Source: Planococcus sp. CPCC 101016 (GTDB lineage: Bacteria; Bacillota; Bacilli; Bacillales_A; Planococcaceae). Taken from it: a DNA stretch of 64,000 bases. The notes beneath the pieces were generated by a model. The model worked only from the letters and a program-made list of their open reading frames with translations, ran no database searches and had not been told where the DNA came from. A program made the position numbers and the translations under genes. The stretch covers positions 682,001 to 746,000 of the forward strand of contig NZ_VOHB01000002.1 in NCBI RefSeq assembly GCF_007859295.1, written 5' to 3'. Below are positions 60,336-64,000 of the stretch, one piece after another; position 1 is the first letter of the stretch; each line of letters opens with the position of its first letter.

Positions 60336-62162
60336 TTGATGCTCATTATTTTTCTCGGAGTGCTCTCTCAATGGATCGCCTGGCGTCTTCAGCTTCCTGC
60401 CATTGTGCTCATGTCGATTGCGGGTTTGCTCGTGGGACCAATTTTTGAAGTGATTCATCCCGCTGACAGTTTCGGAGAACTGTTCAATCCTTTCATTTCA
60501 TTGGCAGTAGCCATTATCCTGTTTGAAGGCAGTTTGAATTTGAACTTCAAGGAAATCCGAACCTTTGGCAAACCGATTTTACGAATCGTCACACTCGGGG
60601 CCTTCATCGCCTGGATTGTCGGCTCGCTGGCGGCACATTATATTGCTGGTTTGTCTTGGGCAGTGGCATTCGTCATTGGCGGCCTGTTCATCGTAACCGG
60701 ACCGACTGTTATTTTGCCGCTGCTTCGGCAGGCAAAGCTAAAATCGCGCCCTGCTGCGATCCTCAAGTGGGAAGGCATCGTAGTAGATCCATTCGGTGCA
60801 TTACTGGCTTTATTCGCCTTTCAATTTGTGTTATTTGCCATCGGTGATGAAACAGCGGCTGCTTTTGGCCTGTTCTTCCTGGCATCCTTGTTTGCGGTGG
60901 CAATAGGGGCCGGTGCAGGTGCCCTGATGGGGCTGATGTTCGAGAAGGGGCAAGTGCCTGAATTTCTGAAAGCACCGATGGTTTTCGGAGTGGTCCTGCT
61001 GACTTTTGTTGTGTCGGATATGATTATGCATGAAACTGGTCTTTTGGCGGTGACTGCTATGGGTATGATGATGGCGAATATGAATATTGCTTCGATCAAT
61101 GACATGCGCCATTTCAAGGAGAACATCTCCGTGTTATTGATTTCCGGAATTTTTGTCATGTTGACCGCTTCTTTAAGCCTCGACGTATTGATTGAAATCT
61201 TCAATTGGCGAATCATTTCCTTCGTTTTAGCGACGCTGTTCGTCGTTCGTCCGTTGTCCATCTGGCTGTCGACGATTGGCACCGACTTAACGACTCAGGA
61301 AAAAACATTGGTCGGCTGGATTGCGCCGCGCGGCATTGTGGCATTGACGGTTTCCGGGTATTTTGCGGGCGTCTTGCTCGATGCCGGATTTGAAGATGCA
61401 GAATTGCTGACGGCCTTAACTTTTGCGCTGGTCTTTTCCACTGTAGTTGCTCATGGCTTCACTATCGGCTGGGTAGGCCGAAAGCTAGGCCTTGCTACAG
61501 CGGACGATCCTGGCATCATCATTGTGGGTGCCAGCCGATTCGCAACAAAACTGGGGAAAGAACTGAATGACCTCAATAAAAACGTGCTGATTATGGATCC
61601 GTCTTGGGGTCGACTTCAAGGAGCACGCCAGGTCGGATTGAAAACCTATGCTGGTGAGATTTTATCGGAGCATACCGATTATGAAGTGGAATTGACACCG
61701 TACGAGACGATGATTGTCGCCACTGAAACCGACTCCTATAATGCACTTGTCGTCAATAACTATGTGCCGGAACTCGGCCGGACAAACCTTTACCAAACGG
61801 CTATCCATCAAGGCGATCCAGCCGACTTTCATTCTTCCTTAAGTGGACGGACTTTATTCGGAGAAGATTGGAACATCCACGAATTAGAGAAGAAAGCGGA
61901 AGAAGGCTACACGATGCGCAAGACGCAATTGACGGAGCAATTCACTTACGAGAATTTCAAGGAAAAGTGGAAAGCAGATACGATTCCGCTCTTCGTTCAG
62001 CGTCCGCAAGGGAAAATTGAATTTTTCTCTGACAGCATTAAGCTTGAACCGAAGCCTGGAGATACAGTGGTCAGCTTCACCTCACCAACCCGCCAGTCAG
62101 ACCGGACACAAGAGCGGCTGGAGAACAAGCGCTACAAAATCGCCACTCAGACTAAAGCATGA
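60336..62162 (+). CDS. Cation:proton antiporter (CPA1/NhaP-like) with uncertain start
   Basis: About 608 residues: 12-13 membrane helices (1-395) of the Na+(K+)/H+ exchanger fold, then a cytoplasmic TrkA-N-like domain (IIIVGASRFATKLGKEL, about 400-500) and a further C-terminal regulatory part. No ATG, GTG or TTG lies near the strong AAAGGAAGTGA (60298-60308). Codon ATC 60315 is at ideal spacing and would add the seven residues DTLLFDL typical of homologs; TTG 60336 and ATG 60339 lack a binding site. An in-frame TGA at 60306 blocks any longer start. Confidence 0.87.
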   Translation: MMLIIFLGVLSQWIAWRLQLPAIVLMSIAGLLVGPIFEVIHPADSFGELFNPFISLAVAIILFEGSLNLNFKEIRTFGKPILRIVTLGAFIAWIVGSLAAHYIAGLSWAVAFVIGGLFIVTGPTVILPLLRQAKLKSRPAAILKWEGIVVDPFGALLALFAFQFVLFAIGDETAAAFGLFFLASLFAVAIGAGAGALMGLMFEKGQVPEFLKAPMVFGVVLLTFVVSDMIMHETGLLAVTAMGMMMANMNIASINDMRHFKENISVLLISGIFVMLTASLSLDVLIEIFNWRIISFVLATLFVVRPLSIWLSTIGTDLTTQEKTLVGWIAPRGIVALTVSGYFAGVLLDAGFEDAELLTALTFALVFSTVVAHGFTIGWVGRKLGLATADDPGIIIVGASRFATKLGKELNDLNKNVLIMDPSWGRLQGARQVGLKTYAGEILSEHTDYEVELTPYETMIVATETDSYNALVVNNYVPELGRTNLYQTAIHQGDPADFHSSLSGRTLFGEDWNIHELEKKAEEGYTMRKTQLTEQFTYENFKEKWKADTIPLFVQRPQGKIEFFSDSIKLEPKPGDTVVSFTSPTRQSDRTQERLENKRYKIATQTKA

Positions 62163-62204
62163 AATCGTCCGCTTCTAAGCTTTTCGATGCGTATTGTGAA
62201 ACAG

Positions 62205-62228
62205 GGTTTGTTATGATGAAAACAAACC
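62205..62228. promoter_or_regulatory. 8-bp perfect inverted repeat before the FMN reductase gene
   Basis: GGTTTGTT (62205-62212) and AACAAACC (62221-62228) around an 8-nt centre that contains TATGAT, a possible -10. Repressor operators often lie over promoters in this way. No -35 is clear. Confidence 0.45.
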
Positions 62229-62315
62229 AATTGTTGCAGATTTGACTGCAATGATACGGATTGGCACATAAAGAACAACCCGCTATTTTTCGCATTTTGA
62301 GGAGGACACAGAATT

Positions 62316-62879
62316 ATGAAGGTTTTATTAGTAGACGGAACGATCATTGGCAGCAAAACGGGTGCCATCTTGGAACAGGTACAGATTTATATCAAGGAAT
62401 TCAATCCGGAGATGGAATTAAAAATTCTGAAGCTGGCCGATTATGACCACCAGTTTGTTGACGGCCGCCCTTTTGGCGAATACAACGACAGCATGCAGGA
62501 AATCGTCCGCCGCTTTGAAGACGCTGACGGCTACATCATCGCGTCGCCAATTTTTCAAGGTTCGATTCCCGGTGTGCTGAAAAACACATTCGATATGCTG
62601 CATCCGCGTACGATGCGCTACAAGCCGGTATCGATTGTGGCAAACGGCGGCACCTATCAGCATCACCTGGTCATCGAAAACCAGTTGAAGCCGATCCTCG
62701 ATTATTTCCGCTGCCTGGTGACGCCGAACTATGTCTACACACACAGCAGCCATTTCGACGAAACCAACACCATCACAAGCGAAGACGTCCACAACCGCTT
62801 GCGCGAATTGGCGCGCGTCTTCGTGCAGTATGCCGAGATGAGCAAGCATTTGTCGAAAGAAACGCTGGATAATCATTGA
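62316..62879 (+). CDS. NADPH-dependent FMN reductase family protein
   Basis: A 187-residue flavodoxin-fold oxidoreductase of the FMN reductase/azoreductase type. The N-terminal phosphate-binding loop reads VDGTIIGSKTG, and ADGYIIASPIFQGSIPGVLKNTFDML is the flavin-binding region. Cytoplasmic. Substrate could be flavin, quinone or an azo compound. Starts with TGAGGAGG and is followed by a terminator. Confidence 0.88.
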   Translation: MKVLLVDGTIIGSKTGAILEQVQIYIKEFNPEMELKILKLADYDHQFVDGRPFGEYNDSMQEIVRRFEDADGYIIASPIFQGSIPGVLKNTFDMLHPRTMRYKPVSIVANGGTYQHHLVIENQLKPILDYFRCLVTPNYVYTHSSHFDETNTITSEDVHNRLRELARVFVQYAEMSKHLSKETLDNH

Positions 62880-62890
62880 GTGATGAGCAA

Positions 62891-62917
62891 AACCTCCCTG
62901 CCTGGGAGGTTTTTTTG
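62891..62917 (+). terminator. Terminator after the FMN reductase gene
   Basis: AACCTCCC-TGCCT-GGGAGGTT followed by TTTTTT. Confidence 0.88.
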
Positions 62918-62962
62918 GATTTTATTTGAAAAGAGAAATTGTTTTATTCCATTAATAGAGCT

Positions 62963-63067
62963 TACTTTCTAATAAGAGTGAAATACTTTCTGTTTGAATG
63001 CAAATACTTTCCGTAACCGGATGAATACTTTCTAATGAGCTCTAAATACTTTCCGTACTCTCAAAAA
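62963..63067. repeat. Five-copy tandem array with exact 21-bp period
   Basis: The core TACTTTCY starts at 62963, 62984, 63005, 63026 and 63047, each exactly 21 bp apart, usually preceded by AAA or GAA. The remaining 13 bp of each unit vary. On the minus strand the core reads RGAAAGTA. The last unit on the plus strand overlaps the final codons and stop of the NERD gene (Glu-Ser-Ile-stop). Confidence 0.85.
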
Positions 63068-64000
63068 GTTCAGGAATGGAATAAATCCGATCTTTATAAC
63101 TGCCGGCAAATGGCATATTGGCCGATTTCAATAGCTTTGATGCGGTGGTGGAAGAGTGGATCCCAGTAAATTCCCGGAATTCCCGATTGCTGATGGTTGG
63201 TTTAACCAAGGTCCGGTATTGCAACAAAGCATCAAGATGAGCGATTGGATCACAATAGGTGCAAGCATCGCAGCGCCATTTGCCACGGCGGTAATTCAAG
63301 TGAAGGACAAGACAGTGAGGACAAAAAATACCTTTCATAAATGAAGTGGAAAGACCTAAAGGCGCAAGCGGTTTTATTGTAGAGAGCTCCAGCAATTTAT
63401 AAGCCAGCGATTCTGTTTTTTTCTTCGATAGAATCTCTCTGGAATGCTTCTCCAAAAGTTTCTCCATCAAGTGTGGGAGGCCGGAAGCCTGGATCATAAT
63501 GCGGTTGCCAGCACGTGATTGGACGACAGATGAAGGGTAGGTGAAGACAATGGCACCGATGACCGGCAGCTTTATCCGCTGCTGGAATAAAAATTGTTCC
63601 AGCCATTTCTCGTGGCGACGCAATTGGTCATCCGGATTGTTCATGCCATCAATGCTGCCGTCTTTATTGGTGCGGGAAAATTGCCGTAATTGTGGATCGA
63701 AATTGAGCAAGCCGGAAATACTTTTGATTTCCAGCGCCAACACAAAATGGCTGGTGACAAGGACGCTGTCGATTTGGTGGGAAGATCTCTCTTTTTGAAT
63801 GAATAGGTCGTGGAAAAAGTAATGCGGCAAGGGAAGGTCGATTTCGTGCCAAAGGGAGTCGACACGCAGTTCTCCGTTATAACCGGCAGTGATGCGGCGG
63901 AGTTTTTCGGTCCAGTAGAGAAATTGGGGATGGACGGTTGGGGTGCGATGGAGCAAACTTTCAAGTTGGAAGATTTCTGGTGGCTTAATGCGGTTTTTTA
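63042..64000 (-). CDS. NERD-domain protein, truncated by the window edge
   Basis: At least 319 codons are present. The frame is open to base 64000, reading KNRIKPPEIFQLESLLHRTPTVHP, which matches the usual N-terminus of NERD proteins, so the TTG at 63956 is not the start and the first few residues lie outside. The NERD (nuclease-related) domain (about 50-170) has QIDSVLVTSHFVLALEIKS with the conserved Asp and Glu-x-Lys of the nuclease fold. A C-terminal CPHC...CDAC segment is a zinc ribbon, followed by an HTH-like region. Nuclease activity is inferred, not shown. Confidence 0.87.
   Translation of the reverse strand, partial: KNRIKPPEIFQLESLLHRTPTVHPQFLYWTEKLRRITAGYNGELRVDSLWHEIDLPLPHYFFHDLFIQKERSSHQIDSVLVTSHFVLALEIKSISGLLNFDPQLRQFSRTNKDGSIDGMNNPDDQLRRHEKWLEQFLFQQRIKLPVIGAIVFTYPSSVVQSRAGNRIMIQASGLPHLMEKLLEKHSREILSKKKTESLAYKLLELSTIKPLAPLGLSTSFMKGIFCPHCLVLHLNYRRGKWRCDACTYCDPIAHLDALLQYRTLVKPTISNREFREFTGIHSSTTASKLLKSANMPFAGSYKDRIYSIPELFESTESI

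Noticed and set aside
62963..63067. A CRISPR-like interpretation of the 21-bp array
   Set aside because: The conserved core is only 8 bp and the variable parts 13 bp, far too short for repeats and spacers.

Overview
The window looks like a chromosomal segment of a low-to-mid GC Gram-positive bacterium of the Bacillales, most likely Planococcaceae (Planococcus or a close relative). This rests on S-box riboswitches upstream of methionine genes, strong AGGAGG-type ribosome binding sites, lipoboxes, a liaIHFSR cassette, a split YcnJ-like CopC/CopD pair, a YusW-type lipoprotein and GC-rich dispersed repeats ending in the motif GCTTSCGCTTTTCTT. The genus is inferred. No rRNA, tRNA, CRISPR array, transposase, prophage or plasmid gene was seen. 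Gene content is mostly housekeeping, and the unusual material is in regulatory and repeat DNA.

Layout. 1-6.7 kb is a methionine module: metNIQ on the minus strand behind a SAM-I riboswitch, a PlsY-like gene, and metY-metX on the plus strand behind a second SAM-I riboswitch. 6.7-9.4 kb holds a small helix-turn-helix protein, an EamA transporter and a conserved-TM-helix channel-like protein. 9.6-13.9 kb is a carboxylate uptake and activation operon: a small membrane subunit, an SSS symporter, a Yip1-like protein and an acyl-CoA synthetase. Its promoter overlaps a cre-like site and is followed by a perfect palindrome. 13.9-14.2 kb is a cluster of GC-rich repeats, one inserted inside another. 14.3-17.7 kb is the cell-envelope stress cassette liaI-liaH-(terminator)-liaF-liaS-liaR. 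18-22 kb holds a metallophosphoesterase, DedA, a 2-hydroxyacid dehydrogenase and TrhO. 22-27.6 kb is a tripartite tricarboxylate transporter (tctCBA) beside a CitA/CitB-type two-component system.

27.7-31.6 kb holds a TipAS-type MerR regulator with its own 19-bp-spacer promoter, a 46-residue four-cysteine protein overlapping its 3' end, and a probable lysine catabolic pair (aldehyde dehydrogenase and lysine 6-dehydrogenase) with a consensus cre site. 31.7-38.7 kb holds a lipid kinase, AlaX, a beta-propeller protein, a zinc alcohol dehydrogenase and a two-part ThrE exporter. 39-47.5 kb holds a PAS-GGDEF-EAL protein with a degenerate GGDEF, CopC/CopD, an EamA transporter and a heterodimeric ABC exporter. 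47.5-64 kb holds more repeats, a GNAT enzyme, a YusW lipoprotein, GDPD, DUF2804, DegV, a second divergent PlsY, an M20 dipeptidase, a CNNM protein, an ECF sigma factor with no neighbouring anti-sigma gene, a PLD enzyme, an ABC-F protein, a small coiled-coil protein, a cation/proton antiporter with a doubtful start codon, an FMN reductase, a five-copy 21-bp array and a NERD protein that runs off the end.

No clearly new multi-gene system could be established. The strongest leads are the small cysteine gene coupled to the MerR regulator, the exact 21-bp array, the nested structured repeats, the CcpA-type sites on the carboxylate and lysine operons, and stop codons lying in terminator loops.
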